Part shown: in pieces, positions 33,035-42,062 of the stretch
Numbering within the stretch: the stretch's first letter is position 1
Layout: each line of letters starts with the position of its first letter
Assembly: GCF_042687825.1 (NCBI RefSeq)
Contig: NZ_JBHUQE010000016.1
Location: 1 to 64,000, forward strand
Source of the DNA: Sedimentitalea sp042687825
Lineage (GTDB): Bacteria; Pseudomonadota; Alphaproteobacteria; Rhodobacterales; Rhodobacteraceae
Length of the DNA: 64,000 bases
Reading direction: 5' to 3'
Notes under the pieces: generated by a model
What the model was told of the DNA's origin: nothing
Databases searched by the model: none
Seen by the model: only the letters and a program-made list of their open reading frames with translations
Position numbers and translations under genes: made by a program

Positions 33035-34051
33035 TTGGCCACAGGTGCCCTGACCCCACCGCAGACCGACATGTCAGCCCCCGAAGTGCTGGTCGAATTC
33101 CCGGATAACCGCTTGCTGATCGACCTTTGTGGCGAATATGACCGCAACCTGGCCGACATCGAACAGAAGATCGGCGTCCAGATCGTGCGCCGCGGCAACC
33201 AGCTGTCGATCCTCGGCGACGAGGACAGCCAGAAACAGGCCGCCGAGGTGTTGCAGTCGCTGTATTCCCGGCTGGAGGTCGGGCGCGACGTGGAAACCGG
33301 CGATATCGACCGCGAGCTGCGCATGGGCGGTTCGGATGCCGGCACCGGCGTCCGGGATGGCGATCAGCTGGAAATGTTCAATGGCGGCGAGGTCGAGATC
33401 AAGACCCGCAAAAAGCTGATCGAACCGCGCACCGCGGCGCAAAAGGCCTATGTGCAGTCGCTGTTTTCGAATGAACTGGCCTTTGGCATCGGTCCGGCGG
33501 GCACCGGTAAGACCTATCTGGCGGTGGCCGTGGGCGTGTCGATGTTCATCGGCGGCCAGGTCGACCGGATCATCCTGTCGCGCCCGGCGGTCGAGGCCGG
33601 CGAGCGCCTGGGCTTTTTGCCCGGCGACATGAAGGACAAGGTCGATCCCTATATGCAGCCGCTCTATGACGCGCTGAACGATTTTCTGCCGGGCAAGCAA
33701 CTGGCCAAGCTGATCGAGGAAAAGCGCATCGAGATCGCGCCATTGGCCTTTATGCGCGGGCGCACCCTGTCCAATGCCTTTGTCGTTCTGGACGAGGCGC
33801 AGAATGCCACGTCGATGCAGATGAAAATGTTCCTGACGCGGCTGGGCGAGGGCAGCCGCATGGTGGTCACCGGCGACCGCACCCAGGTCGACCTGCCGCG
33901 CGGTGTGCCCTCGGGGCTGGCGGATGCGGAACGGCTGTTGTCGGCCATTCCCAAGATCGGTTTCAACTATTTCACCTCAAAGGACGTGGTGCGCCACCCG
34001 CTGGTGGCGGCGATCATCGAAGCCTACGAGGCCGACCCGCCGGCGGCCTGA
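33035..34051 (+). CDS. PhoH family ATPase
   Basis: A 338-residue protein. An N-terminal KH-like segment (residues about 30-85) precedes a P-loop domain with Walker A GPAGTGKTYLAV, the conserved SRPAVEAGERLGFLPGD and Walker B FVVLDEAQNAT. The PhoH/YbeZ group works with YbeY in ribosome and RNA quality control. A TTG start at 33035 is preferred because AGGAG lies 6-7 bp upstream; an ATG at 33071 is the alternative. In many alphaproteobacteria ybeY follows directly; here two leftward genes are inserted between them. Confidence 0.9.
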   Translation: MATGALTPPQTDMSAPEVLVEFPDNRLLIDLCGEYDRNLADIEQKIGVQIVRRGNQLSILGDEDSQKQAAEVLQSLYSRLEVGRDVETGDIDRELRMGGSDAGTGVRDGDQLEMFNGGEVEIKTRKKLIEPRTAAQKAYVQSLFSNELAFGIGPAGTGKTYLAVAVGVSMFIGGQVDRIILSRPAVEAGERLGFLPGDMKDKVDPYMQPLYDALNDFLPGKQLAKLIEEKRIEIAPLAFMRGRTLSNAFVVLDEAQNATSMQMKMFLTRLGEGSRMVVTGDRTQVDLPRGVPSGLADAERLLSAIPKIGFNYFTSKDVVRHPLVAAIIEAYEADPPAA

Positions 34052-34120
34052 CCGGCGCGGCGGCCAGAACCCCGCGCCCAGAACCCGCCGGCCCGGGTCC
34101 GACGACCCGAATCCGGCGCC

Positions 34121-34774
34121 CTATTCGGCCCACATGCGCAAAAGGTTGCTGCGCGATCTGGCCAGCAGCTGATATTGCGCATCGTCATCGCGCGTCTGCG
34201 CCTGCGACATTGCCTGCCACAGGTCGAACAGAATCTCGCGCTGTTCGGCGTGGCGGACATGGCTGGTGATCCAGCCCACCACCACGATCCGGCTGCCCCG
34301 CGTCACCGGTTCGACCCGGTGCAGCGTGGTCGAAGGGTAGAGCAGGGCCTCGCCCCGCGACAGTTTGAACTGCCGCTCTTCGAGCCGGTCGCTGATCGTC
34401 AGTTCGCCGCCATCATAGCTGTCGGGTTCGGACAGGAACAGCGTGAACGACAGGTCGCTGCGGGCACCGCTCATCAGGGCGTTGTCCACGTGGTCGCCGT
34501 AGCGACCGCCGCCCTGGGTGCGCGAAACGATCATCCGGGCAAACCCGCGCGGATAGGCGAGCGCGGCAAACAGCGGATGCGCCGTCAGGCCCGCGCGCAC
34601 CTTGGCCAGCACCGCCTCGGTTTCGGGGCCGGGGGCGGCCTGCAGGTTGTCCTTGACCCGCCGGGCCGCGGCGCCAGCGGTCTTGCGGCCATCCTCGAAT
34701 TGCAAATTCAGCGCCGCCTCGCACAGAACCGCGCATTCGGCCGCGCCGAAGATGTCGGACAGAACCGCCTGCAT
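34121..34774 (-). CDS. PKHD-type Fe(II)/2-OG hydroxylase (PiuC-like)
   Basis: A 217-residue dioxygenase. The iron site is H-x-D in GDHVDNALMSG and the distal His in LHRVEPVTRGSR, whose Arg binds 2-oxoglutarate. The closing WITSHVRHAEQREILFDLW is characteristic of the YbiX/PiuC family, usually found with iron-siderophore uptake genes. It starts 4 bp after the stop of the exported-protein gene, so the two are co-transcribed. A 20-bp palindrome upstream of the pair suggests shared iron control. The natural substrate of this family is unknown. Confidence 0.87.
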   Translation of the reverse strand: MQAVLSDIFGAAECAVLCEAALNLQFEDGRKTAGAAARRVKDNLQAAPGPETEAVLAKVRAGLTAHPLFAALAYPRGFARMIVSRTQGGGRYGDHVDNALMSGARSDLSFTLFLSEPDSYDGGELTISDRLEERQFKLSRGEALLYPSTTLHRVEPVTRGSRIVVVGWITSHVRHAEQREILFDLWQAMSQAQTRDDDAQYQLLARSRSNLLRMWAE

Positions 34775-34778
34775 GACC

Positions 34779-35591
34779 CTAGTCCTGCTGAAGAGCGATG
34801 ATTTCGGCCCAACCGCCCGCTGCCGCCAGAGCCGACGGGTCGGTGGCTGCGTTCCGGGCGGTCAGCTCGGGATAGAGCGCGTCCAGCCCGTCCAGTTTCG
34901 CCAACAGGGATTGCCCGGCCTTTGCGGCAGCGGGATCCGGATCGACCGCCAGCGCCGCGGCCCGGCGGCGGGCGGTTTCATAGAAACCCCAGCTGTCGCG
35001 GTATTCGATCGGCACCTCGACGCTGCCATCGGTGACGCCGCCCTCGTACTCGGCATGGGCCAGAACCAGCAGATCCTTGATCGCCAGAATCCGGTCGCGC
35101 AGCGACAGGTTCGCTGCAGCACCCGATGCTGCCACCGCCGCCAGCACTGCGTCCCGGGCTGCCGCCACCTGTTCGTCGGCTGCGTCCTGTGTCACGGCTT
35201 GGGCAAAGCTGGCGGCGGCCTCGTCAAAGCCCGGCGCGTTCAGTTCGGCCAGTTTCGGGGCGATATCCTCATAGATCGCATGGTGGGACTCCTCCATATG
35301 CGCGCGTGCCGCATCGCGCGCGCCGGACAGGTATAGCTGGGCGATAATCAGATAGGTGCCCTCGAAATACCCCAGCTCGGTCAGAAAGACCGAGGGGCCG
35401 TCGCCCAGAGTGATGCCGGCTTCGCCTGCCTCGCCTGCTTCACCGGCTTCGGCCGAGGCGGCATAGACCGCAGCGCCTGCAGTCAGAACCGGCAGGGCCA
35501 GAGGTGCGGCGGCGGCCAGCGAGGTGGCCGTCAAAAGGGCCAGCTTGCGCGGCCGAACGCGGCGGACGGGTTTGGCGGGGGATTGTGTCAT
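34779..35591 (-). CDS. exported hypothetical protein, partner of PiuC-like hydroxylase
   Basis: A 270-residue protein with a basic start, a hydrophobic signal segment (LALLTATSLAAAAPLALPVLTAGAAVYA) given here as residues about 17-45, and a mature part that is helical and acidic. Shortly after the signal is a small repeat EAGEAGEAGEAG coded by 9-bp units. The body (ALYLSGARDAARAHMEESHHAIYEDI-type helices) recalls helical-bundle periplasmic proteins, perhaps metal-handling because of the ESHH cluster; that is speculation. The ATG at 35591 follows GGAG at 7 bp. It is first in an operon with the hydroxylase. Confidence 0.75.
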   Translation of the reverse strand: MTQSPAKPVRRVRPRKLALLTATSLAAAAPLALPVLTAGAAVYAASAEAGEAGEAGEAGITLGDGPSVFLTELGYFEGTYLIIAQLYLSGARDAARAHMEESHHAIYEDIAPKLAELNAPGFDEAAASFAQAVTQDAADEQVAAARDAVLAAVAASGAAANLSLRDRILAIKDLLVLAHAEYEGGVTDGSVEVPIEYRDSWGFYETARRRAAALAVDPDPAAAKAGQSLLAKLDGLDALYPELTARNAATDPSALAAAGGWAEIIALQQD

Positions 35592-35608
35592 AGAAGGCTC
35601 CAATTTTA

Positions 35609-35628
35609 ACCTAGTAAATCTATCAGGT
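35609..35628. promoter_or_regulatory. 20-bp palindrome upstream of the PiuC operon
   Basis: ACCTAGTA-AATC-TATCAGGT is an imperfect dyad (6 of 8 positions pair) in an AT-rich patch 18 bp upstream of the exported-protein start. AT-rich sequence in this otherwise GC-rich intergenic region marks the probable promoter. Size and symmetry fit a dimeric repressor site. Iron-responsive control is inferred from the PiuC partner. Confidence 0.5.
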
Positions 35629-35719
35629 ACTTTTCATAGTAAAACAGTCAGGATGTCAATGGCGGGAATTTGACCGGTTTTATCTTGTTCGCCCGGCGCG
35701 GACGGTTAGACAGGCCGGC

Positions 35720-36214
35720 ATGTGCGTTGATACAAGACTCGAGGACCCGCGGTGGCAGGGCTGTGATCTGGCCGGGCTGGCCGAATCCGCCGCCGACGCG
35801 GCGTTGCGGCATCTCGGGTTGCAGCCCGATCTGTGCGAGATTTCGCTGTTGGGCTGCGACGATGCGGCGATTGCCGATCTGAACCGCGACCATCGCGGCC
35901 AGGCGGGGCCCACCAACGTGCTGAGTTGGCCGGCGGTGGACCTGGCGGCCGAGGCGTCGGGGGCGGTTCCGTCCCTGCCACAGCCGGATTTCACCGGCGA
36001 GATCGCCCTGGGCGACATTGCCCTTGCCTATGACACCTGCGCGCGCGAAGCCGCCGCGGCGGGCAAGCCCATGGCCGACCACGTGACGCATCTGGTGGTG
36101 CACGGTGTGCTGCATCTGCTGGGGTATGACCATATTCGTGACCCGGATGCCACTTTGATGCAGCGACTTGAGGTCGAGATACTTGGCAGACTGGGGCTTG
36201 ATGACCCATATTGA
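35720..36214 (+). CDS. ybeY: endoribonuclease / rRNA maturation factor YbeY
   Basis: A 164-residue metalloprotein. The zinc motif is H-x3-H-x5-H in HLVVHGVLHLLGYDH. Other family marks are the NRDHRGQAGPTNVLSWP and GEIALGDIALAY segments, cited by their key residues. YbeY processes the 3' end of 16S rRNA and takes part in 70S quality control. It is followed by the CorC-like gene after 41 bp. A short upstream spacer shared with the leftward PiuC operon suggests its own promoter near 35650-35719. Confidence 0.93.
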   Translation: MCVDTRLEDPRWQGCDLAGLAESAADAALRHLGLQPDLCEISLLGCDDAAIADLNRDHRGQAGPTNVLSWPAVDLAAEASGAVPSLPQPDFTGEIALGDIALAYDTCAREAAAAGKPMADHVTHLVVHGVLHLLGYDHIRDPDATLMQRLEVEILGRLGLDDPY

Positions 36215-36255
36215 GAGACACACGAGGCCACGAGGCCCCCATTCGGACAGGATTG

Positions 36256-37164
36256 ATGGACGACAAAGACGGCAGTTCTGACGCGGCGCAAGGCGCGCGG
36301 TCCCAGGACGATACGGCACCAGAGGCGGGCTCGGGTCCCGATCAGGGCGAGGCGGCGGAACGGGCCGGGTTTTTCGGGCGTATCCTCGAAGCGCTGGCAC
36401 CGGCCGACGAGGCGCAGGGCGACATCGTGAATGGCGCCGTCACGGCTCCGCATGGCATGATCAACCTGCGCCGGATGCGGGTCGAGGATGTCGCCATCCC
36501 GACAGCCGACATCGTCGCGGTCGCCAACAGCATCAGCCTGGACGAACTGGTGCAGGTGTTCCGCGACAGCGGCATGACCCGGGTTCCGGTCTACGAGAAC
36601 ACGCTGGACACGCCCTTGGGTTTCGTCCACCTCAAGGATTTCGCGCTGACCCACGGATTCAATGGCGGCACGGCCGAATTCGACCTCATGTCGATGTTGC
36701 GCCCGCTGCTGTTCGTGCCGCCCTCGATGCCGATCGGGGTGCTGCTGGCCAAGATGCAGACCGAGCGGCGGCACATGGCGCTGGTGATCGACGAATATGG
36801 CGGGGTCGATGGACTGCTGACCATCGAGGATCTGATCGAACAGGTGGTAGGCGAGATCGAGGACGAGCATGACACCGACGAGGACCAGACCTGGATCCGC
36901 GAGAAACCGGGCTGTTATCTGGCGCTGGCCAAGACGCCGTTGGCCGATTTCGAGAACGAAATCGGGCAATCGCTGACCGATCACGACCAGGTCGACGAGG
37001 AAGAGATCGACACGCTGGGCGGGCTGGTCTTCATGCTGTCGGGCCGGGTTCCGGCGCGGGGCGAGGTGGTGCCGCATCCGGACGGCCCGGAGTTCGAGGT
37101 GATCGACGCCGATCCGCGCCGCATCAAGCGGCTGCGGGTGCGCCTGCCGGACCGTACGGGATGA
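36256..37164 (+). CDS. CorC/HlyC-like protein with two CBS domains
   Basis: A 302-residue cytosolic protein without membrane segments. Two CBS motifs span about residues 70-195 (RRMRVEDVAIPTADIVAV and HMALVIDEYGGVDGLLTIEDLIEQVVGEIEDEHD region). A C-terminal CorC_HlyC domain ends in RIKRLRVRLP. CorC relatives regulate Mg/Co efflux, and alphaproteobacterial copies often stand between ybeY and lnt as here. The ATG at 36256 is preceded by AGGA. The stop overlaps lnt by 4 bp, implying coupling. Confidence 0.9.
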   Translation: MDDKDGSSDAAQGARSQDDTAPEAGSGPDQGEAAERAGFFGRILEALAPADEAQGDIVNGAVTAPHGMINLRRMRVEDVAIPTADIVAVANSISLDELVQVFRDSGMTRVPVYENTLDTPLGFVHLKDFALTHGFNGGTAEFDLMSMLRPLLFVPPSMPIGVLLAKMQTERRHMALVIDEYGGVDGLLTIEDLIEQVVGEIEDEHDTDEDQTWIREKPGCYLALAKTPLADFENEIGQSLTDHDQVDEEEIDTLGGLVFMLSGRVPARGEVVPHPDGPEFEVIDADPRRIKRLRVRLPDRTG

Positions 37165-38660
37165 GCCCAGCCCGGCGCTGGCGTCTGCCGGCACGCATGG
37201 CGTTGGCTGCCCTTTTGGGCGGTGCGGCGGCGCTGGGCCTAGCCCCTTACCAGGCGTGGCCCCTGACCTTGCTGGCGCTGGCGCTGTTGCCTCTGTTGCT
37301 GTCGGGCGCAGAGCGGCCCGGTCAGGCCGGGTGGATCGGCTGGGCGCTGGCCACCGGCTATTTTGCGCATGCACTGATCTGGATCGTCGAACCCTTTCAG
37401 GTGGACGTGGCGCGGCATGGCTGGATGGCGCCTTTTGCCCTGGTGTTTCTGGCCGGTGGTCTGGCGCTGTTCTGGGCCGCCGCCTTTTGGGCCGCGTATC
37501 GGTTTGCAACGGGGCCGGCCGGTCGGGTTTTCGCGCTGATCGTGACCCTGTCTCTGGCCGAGCTTGCGCGTGCCTATGTCCTGACAGGCTTTCCCTGGGC
37601 GGCGCTGGCGCAGATCTGGACCGGCAGCGATGTCGCGCTGCTGCTGGCCTGGATCGGGCCGCAGGGGTTGGCGCTGGCGACGCTGCTGGCGGCACTGCTG
37701 CCAGGGCTGGCGATGATCCGGCCCGGACCATGGCCGCCGCGCCTGGCCGGCCTGCTGCCGCTTGCGGTGCTGCTGGTTGCCGGGGCGGCGCTGTCCGGGC
37801 GCTTGCCGCAGAATATCGCCGCGACCGCCGTCGTGCGGGTCGTGCAACCGAATGCACCACAAAACCAGAAATGGGACCCGCAGATGATGCCGGTGTTTTT
37901 CGACCGGCTTGTGGGATATACGGCGCAGACGCCGCATCCCGACTTGATCGTCTGGCCGGAAACCGCCGTGCCGACGCTGCTGGAATGGGCCGGTCCGGCC
38001 TTTGCGACTATCGCCGACGCCGCGCAGGGTACGCCTTTGGCGCTGGGCATCCAACGCAGCGAGGGCGCGCGCAGCTACAACTCACTGGTGCATCTGGACC
38101 GGACGGGGCAGGTGGCCGCGATCTATGACAAGCACCATCTGGTGCCGTTCGGCGAGTATTTCCCCGGCGGCGATCTGGCGGCCCGGTTCGGGCTGCGCGG
38201 CTTTGCGGCGCGCGAGGGCGACGGGTACAGCGCCGGACCCGGGCCGCAGGTGATCGATTTTGGCGCGGCGGGACGGGGCCTGCCGCTGATCTGCTACGAG
38301 GCGGTGTTTCCGCAGGATGTGGCGGGTGCAGCCGAGCGACCGGATTTCCTGTTGCAGATCACCAATGACGCCTGGTTCGGCCGGTATATCGGCCCTTATC
38401 AGCATCTGGCACAGGCGCGCATGCGGGCCATCGAGCAGGGTTTGCCGCTGGTGCGCGCGGCCAATACCGGTGTTTCTGCGATGATCGATCCCTGGGGGCG
38501 GACGATCGCCGAACTGCCGCTGGGCCAGGCCGGCTATCTCGATGCCGCGCTGCCGGCCCCGTTGCCGGCGACGCTGTATGCCCGAACGGGTGACTGGCCG
38601 ATCTTGGCGGTGCTGCTGGCGGCCGCGTTGATGGGGTGGTTTCGGCAACGCAGCAAATAA
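37161..38660 (+). CDS. lnt: apolipoprotein N-acyltransferase
   Basis: A 499-residue inner-membrane enzyme. About six N-terminal hydrophobic segments (residues 10-215) precede a periplasmic nitrilase domain. The catalytic triad fits Glu in VWPETAVP, Lys in IYDKHHLVPFGEY and Cys in PLICYEAVFP, and a last helix lies near 480-495. It adds the third acyl chain to lipoproteins, completing their maturation. It is coupled to the CorC-like gene by a 4-bp overlap. Next comes the riboswitch for metK. Confidence 0.94.
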   Translation: MSPARRWRLPARMALAALLGGAAALGLAPYQAWPLTLLALALLPLLLSGAERPGQAGWIGWALATGYFAHALIWIVEPFQVDVARHGWMAPFALVFLAGGLALFWAAAFWAAYRFATGPAGRVFALIVTLSLAELARAYVLTGFPWAALAQIWTGSDVALLLAWIGPQGLALATLLAALLPGLAMIRPGPWPPRLAGLLPLAVLLVAGAALSGRLPQNIAATAVVRVVQPNAPQNQKWDPQMMPVFFDRLVGYTAQTPHPDLIVWPETAVPTLLEWAGPAFATIADAAQGTPLALGIQRSEGARSYNSLVHLDRTGQVAAIYDKHHLVPFGEYFPGGDLAARFGLRGFAAREGDGYSAGPGPQVIDFGAAGRGLPLICYEAVFPQDVAGAAERPDFLLQITNDAWFGRYIGPYQHLAQARMRAIEQGLPLVRAANTGVSAMIDPWGRTIAELPLGQAGYLDAALPAPLPATLYARTGDWPILAVLLAAALMGWFRQRSK

Positions 38661-38712
38661 AACCCGTTTAGTTGATTGACCTCGGCGGTTGCGGGGCTTA
38701 ACCCGACCGCGA

Positions 38713-38760
38713 CCTGCCACAACGGCTTCCTGACGTGGCGGAGTAAACCCCAATGGAGCG
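38713..38760 (+). promoter_or_regulatory. SAM/SAH riboswitch candidate before metK
   Basis: The stem CCTGCCAC/GTGGCGGAG encloses ACGGCTTCCTGAC (38721-38734), the conserved loop of the SAM/SAH class. Ten bases later comes TGGAGCG, the metK ribosome site, which can pair with GCTTCC to form the pseudoknot. The start codon follows at 38766. In this class ligand binding hides the ribosome site, so SAM would reduce metK translation. The class is known from Rhodobacterales upstream of metK. Assignment is from recalled consensus, without a covariance search. Confidence 0.85.
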
Positions 38761-38765
38761 CTTTC

Positions 38766-39947
38766 ATGTCCCGTAGTAATTATGTCTTCACCTCGGAATC
38801 GGTTTCCGAGGGTCACCCCGACAAGGTCTGCGACCGCATTTCTGACGCCGTCCTCGATGCCTTTCTGGCCGAAGAGCCCGAGGCGCGGGTGGCCGCAGAA
38901 ACCTTTGCCACGACCGACCGCGTGGTGATCGGTGGCGAGGTGGGGCTGAGCGATCAGGACAAGCTGACCGACTATATGGGCCGGATCGACGAGATCGCCC
39001 GCGCCTGCATCAAGGATATCGGCTACGAGCAGGACAAGTTCCATCACGCGACATGCGAGATCACCAATCTGCTGCACGAACAGTCCGCCCATATCGCCCA
39101 GGGCGTGGACGCGGCCGAGGACAAGGACGAGGGGGCCGGCGATCAGGGCATCATGTTCGGCTACGCCACCAACGAGACACCGGCGCTGATGCCGGCACCG
39201 ATCCAGTATGCCCATGCGATACTGCGGCGATTGGCCGAGGTGCGCAAGGACGGGTCGGAACCGGCGCTGGGGCCGGATGCCAAAAGCCAGCTGTCGGTGA
39301 TCTATCGCGACGGCGCGCCGGTCGGCGTCGGTTCGATCGTGTTGTCGACCCAACATCTGGACCCGGACCTCAGCAGCGGCGACATCCGCGACATTATCGA
39401 GCCCTATATCAGCCAGGTGCTGCCCGAGGGCTGGCTGAATGCCGAGACCGAATGGCATGTCAACCCGACCGGGAAGTTCGTGATCGGCGGGCCTGATGGC
39501 GATGCCGGGCTGACCGGGCGCAAGATCATCGTCGACACCTATGGCGGGGCCGCGCCCCATGGCGGCGGCGCGTTTTCCGGCAAGGACCCGACCAAGGTCG
39601 ATCGCTCGGCCGCTTATGCGGCGCGCTATCTGGCCAAGAACATCGTGGCCGCCGGTCTCGCCGACCGCGCGACCCTGCAGCTGAGCTATGCTATCGGCGT
39701 GTCTCGGCCACTGTCGATCTATGTCGACACGCATGGCACCGGACAGGTGCCGGATGCGCAGATCGAAAAGGCCGTTGGGCAGGTGATGAACCTCACTCCG
39801 CGCGGCATCCGCGAACATCTGCAGTTGAACAAGCCGATCTATCAGCGTACCGCGGCCTATGGCCATTTCGGACGAGAGCCGGATGCCGATGGCGGATTCA
39901 GCTGGGAAAAGATCGACCTTGTCGAGACGCTGAAAGCAGCGGTCTGA
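38766..39947 (+). CDS. metK: S-adenosylmethionine synthetase
   Basis: A 393-residue enzyme. The start SNYVFTSESVSEGHPDKVCD is the methionine/ATP site, residues FGYATNET follow in the middle, and the glycine-rich GGGAFSGKDPTKVDRS forms the phosphate loop. It makes SAM from methionine and ATP in the cytosol. The ATG at 38766 is six bases after the TGGAGCG of the riboswitch, which argues against the longer frame. Expression is likely set by that riboswitch. No oddity is seen. Confidence 0.96.
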   Translation: MSRSNYVFTSESVSEGHPDKVCDRISDAVLDAFLAEEPEARVAAETFATTDRVVIGGEVGLSDQDKLTDYMGRIDEIARACIKDIGYEQDKFHHATCEITNLLHEQSAHIAQGVDAAEDKDEGAGDQGIMFGYATNETPALMPAPIQYAHAILRRLAEVRKDGSEPALGPDAKSQLSVIYRDGAPVGVGSIVLSTQHLDPDLSSGDIRDIIEPYISQVLPEGWLNAETEWHVNPTGKFVIGGPDGDAGLTGRKIIVDTYGGAAPHGGGAFSGKDPTKVDRSAAYAARYLAKNIVAAGLADRATLQLSYAIGVSRPLSIYVDTHGTGQVPDAQIEKAVGQVMNLTPRGIREHLQLNKPIYQRTAAYGHFGREPDADGGFSWEKIDLVETLKAAV

Positions 39948-40029
39948 GTCTTGTCACGACATCCATGTTCGGGCGGCGGCGCCGCCACCCGGCCCGACTC
40001 GCGACCTGGCGGTGGCGCCGGGGACGGGG

Positions 40030-41193
40030 TCAGAAACTGACGCCCAGCCCGATGGAATAGCCATCGTAATCGTCGCTGAAGGCATAGGACAGCATCAGCC
40101 GCGCACCCGCCAGATAGGGCACGCCGGTGTTTACCGTGCCGATCTCGACGCCGACCCCGACCTTGCCCAGCCAGTCCAGATTGACCACATCGCCCTGATC
40201 GCCCGGAAAACTGGACAGGCTGCCCTGAAACACCGCCTTGACCGGTTTGCCAAAGGCCTGCCAGCCCTGGATCGGAATCCGCACCCGCCCCAGGGCGGTG
40301 GCGGTGGTGATCCGCGCCTTGGCGTTCAGGTCCGAGGACCCGCCGATCGGATGCAGCATCATCTCGCTGTAGCGCAACGAGAAATCGACCTCGCGCGTGC
40401 GCAGATATCGCTTGTAGACCAGCATCACCGCGCCGCCATAGCCGCCGGCGGTGATATCGCCGCTTTTCAGGAAATCCAGATCGGTGTTTCCACCACCGGG
40501 CGGGTTCTGGCCCGAGAGGTTCGCATCGGCGGCAATCCGGCCAAGGGACAGGTTCACGACCGGACGCAGCACCCAGTACTGGTTGAGGGCGAAATCCCAG
40601 CCGACGCCGCCGGTCACGGCATACGAAGACCAGCGGGCGCTGACATCCAGCCCCGGGACCGGCCCCGACAACAGGAATTCCGGCGAATAGTTCTGATAGC
40701 CCAGGTAAGCTTCGAGATATAGCGGTGTGCCGACCACCGGGTTGAACCCGCCGCCGATCTGGCCCGAGCGAAAGGTGCTCTGCGCCCCGGAAAAGCGCGA
40801 AAATGACAGGAACGAGGCGGATGGCGTGGGCACCGTGACCAGTCCCAGCGTGGCCAGGGCGCGCTCGGAGATGCCGTCGATGCCGCCGGTGACCGCCTGC
40901 GCGGCGGCCGGCGACTGCAGCCCGGCTGACAGCCCGGCGGCGATCAGTGGCCCCCAGAACCGGGCGCGAAATGGCTGCGCGCCGGTGCTGGTTCGGCCCG
41001 CGAAGCATCGGAATATCCGAGATATTTCAGATGGATGGAGGGTTTCCCGGGGTCTGCATTCCCGGGTTGTCCTGTTCCGGATGTCGCCGCTTTTGTGTCC
41101 GATACATGTTCGGCCGATGGTGGAAATAATCCGCTTCACGCACGCAATCCTTCTGGCGCAGATAGCTTTGACATCTAGCGATGAGGCCCGCAT
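40030..41193 (-). CDS. outer-membrane beta-barrel protein, start uncertain
   Basis: The frame codes up to 387 residues. Residues about 79-99 look like a signal peptide (FWGPLIAAGLSAGL, ending AAAQA), so the real start is probably well downstream of 41193, but no clear ATG/GTG with a ribosome site lies there. After it come many alternating amphipathic strands and a terminal SIGLGVSF, ending in Phe as barrel proteins do. It is not the Omp25-like barrel seen at 32137. It is read opposite to metK and trmB, and it separates them. Function is unknown. Confidence 0.72.
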   Translation of the reverse strand: MRASSLDVKAICARRIACVKRIISTIGRTCIGHKSGDIRNRTTRECRPRETLHPSEISRIFRCFAGRTSTGAQPFRARFWGPLIAAGLSAGLQSPAAAQAVTGGIDGISERALATLGLVTVPTPSASFLSFSRFSGAQSTFRSGQIGGGFNPVVGTPLYLEAYLGYQNYSPEFLLSGPVPGLDVSARWSSYAVTGGVGWDFALNQYWVLRPVVNLSLGRIAADANLSGQNPPGGGNTDLDFLKSGDITAGGYGGAVMLVYKRYLRTREVDFSLRYSEMMLHPIGGSSDLNAKARITTATALGRVRIPIQGWQAFGKPVKAVFQGSLSSFPGDQGDVVNLDWLGKVGVGVEIGTVNTGVPYLAGARLMLSYAFSDDYDGYSIGLGVSF

Positions 41194-41250
41194 GTGTCAA
41201 AGCTGCGGTGCCCGTTGCAGCCTGCCCGGCTTGCGGCTAAACCGCCGGTC

Positions 41251-41952
41251 ATGAGCACTCCGACCCGCCCGCACCGCAATTTCTATGGCCGTCTCAAAGG
41301 CAAGAGCCTGAAGCGTAGCCAAAAGGAATATCTAGACCAGGATCTGGCCGCCCTCTCTCCGGGCGCCGTCGGCTGGGATGAAAACCCCCAGCGGGTACCG
41401 CTGGATCTGGCGGCGCTGTTCGACGATCGCCCGGTCTGGCTGGAAATCGGCTTTGGCGGCGGCGAACATCTGGTGCATCAGGCGGCGTCCAACCCGGATA
41501 TCGGCATCATCGGTGCCGAACCCTATATCAACGGCGTGGCGATGCTGTTGGGCAAGATCCGCCGGGCGGGGGTAAGCAATCTGGCGGTGCATCCGGGCGA
41601 TGCCCGCGACCTGATGGACGTGTTGCCCGATGGCGTCATCCAGCGCGCCTTTCTGCTCTATCCCGATCCCTGGCCGAAGAAACGGCACCATCGCCGCCGG
41701 TTCGTGACACCCGAACATCTCGGACCGCTGCACCGGGTGATGGCGCCCGGCGCGGTCCTGCGGGTGGCGACGGACATTCCCGACTATGTGCGCCAGACCC
41801 TGGAACAGGTGCCCCGGGCCGGGTTCCGGTGGCTGGCCGAGCGTCCCGCCGACTGGCGCACGCCCTGGGACGACTGGCTGTCGACCCGCTATGAGCAAAA
41901 GGCGCTGCGCGAGGGCCGCGTGCCGCATTACCTGACCTTTCGCCGCCGATAG
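41251..41952 (+). CDS. trmB: tRNA (guanine-N7-)-methyltransferase
   Basis: A 233-residue SAM-dependent methyltransferase. The N-terminus FYGRLKGKSLKRSQ and the motif LEIGFGGGEHLVHQA (SAM loop) are typical. The substrate region FLLYPDPWPKKRHHRRRFV carries the conserved DPWPKKRHHKRR-type stretch, and the end YEQKALREGR is usual. It forms m7G46 in tRNAs. The ATG at 41251 fits the family start. It follows the metK region at a distance because of the inserted outer-membrane gene. Confidence 0.94.
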   Translation: MSTPTRPHRNFYGRLKGKSLKRSQKEYLDQDLAALSPGAVGWDENPQRVPLDLAALFDDRPVWLEIGFGGGEHLVHQAASNPDIGIIGAEPYINGVAMLLGKIRRAGVSNLAVHPGDARDLMDVLPDGVIQRAFLLYPDPWPKKRHHRRRFVTPEHLGPLHRVMAPGAVLRVATDIPDYVRQTLEQVPRAGFRWLAERPADWRTPWDDWLSTRYEQKALREGRVPHYLTFRRR

Positions 41953-42062
41953 GGCTGTTCCGTTGCACGGCCAGGCCCGAAACTGCGCGGAAAAAGCCAG
42001 TTGTGGACCCCGTCGCGAGCATGCGTTAATGCGGATGAGGTCGACTTGAAGAAAGGTGCGCA

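Noticed and set aside
36028..37860. 610-residue leftward frame antisense to ybeY, the CorC-like gene and lnt
   Set aside because: Arg/Pro/His-rich composition typical of the antisense of GC-rich genes, while the forward genes have clear motifs.
38082..39866. 594-residue leftward frame antisense to lnt and metK
   Set aside because: Same reason: the forward genes are certain and the antisense product has no domain.
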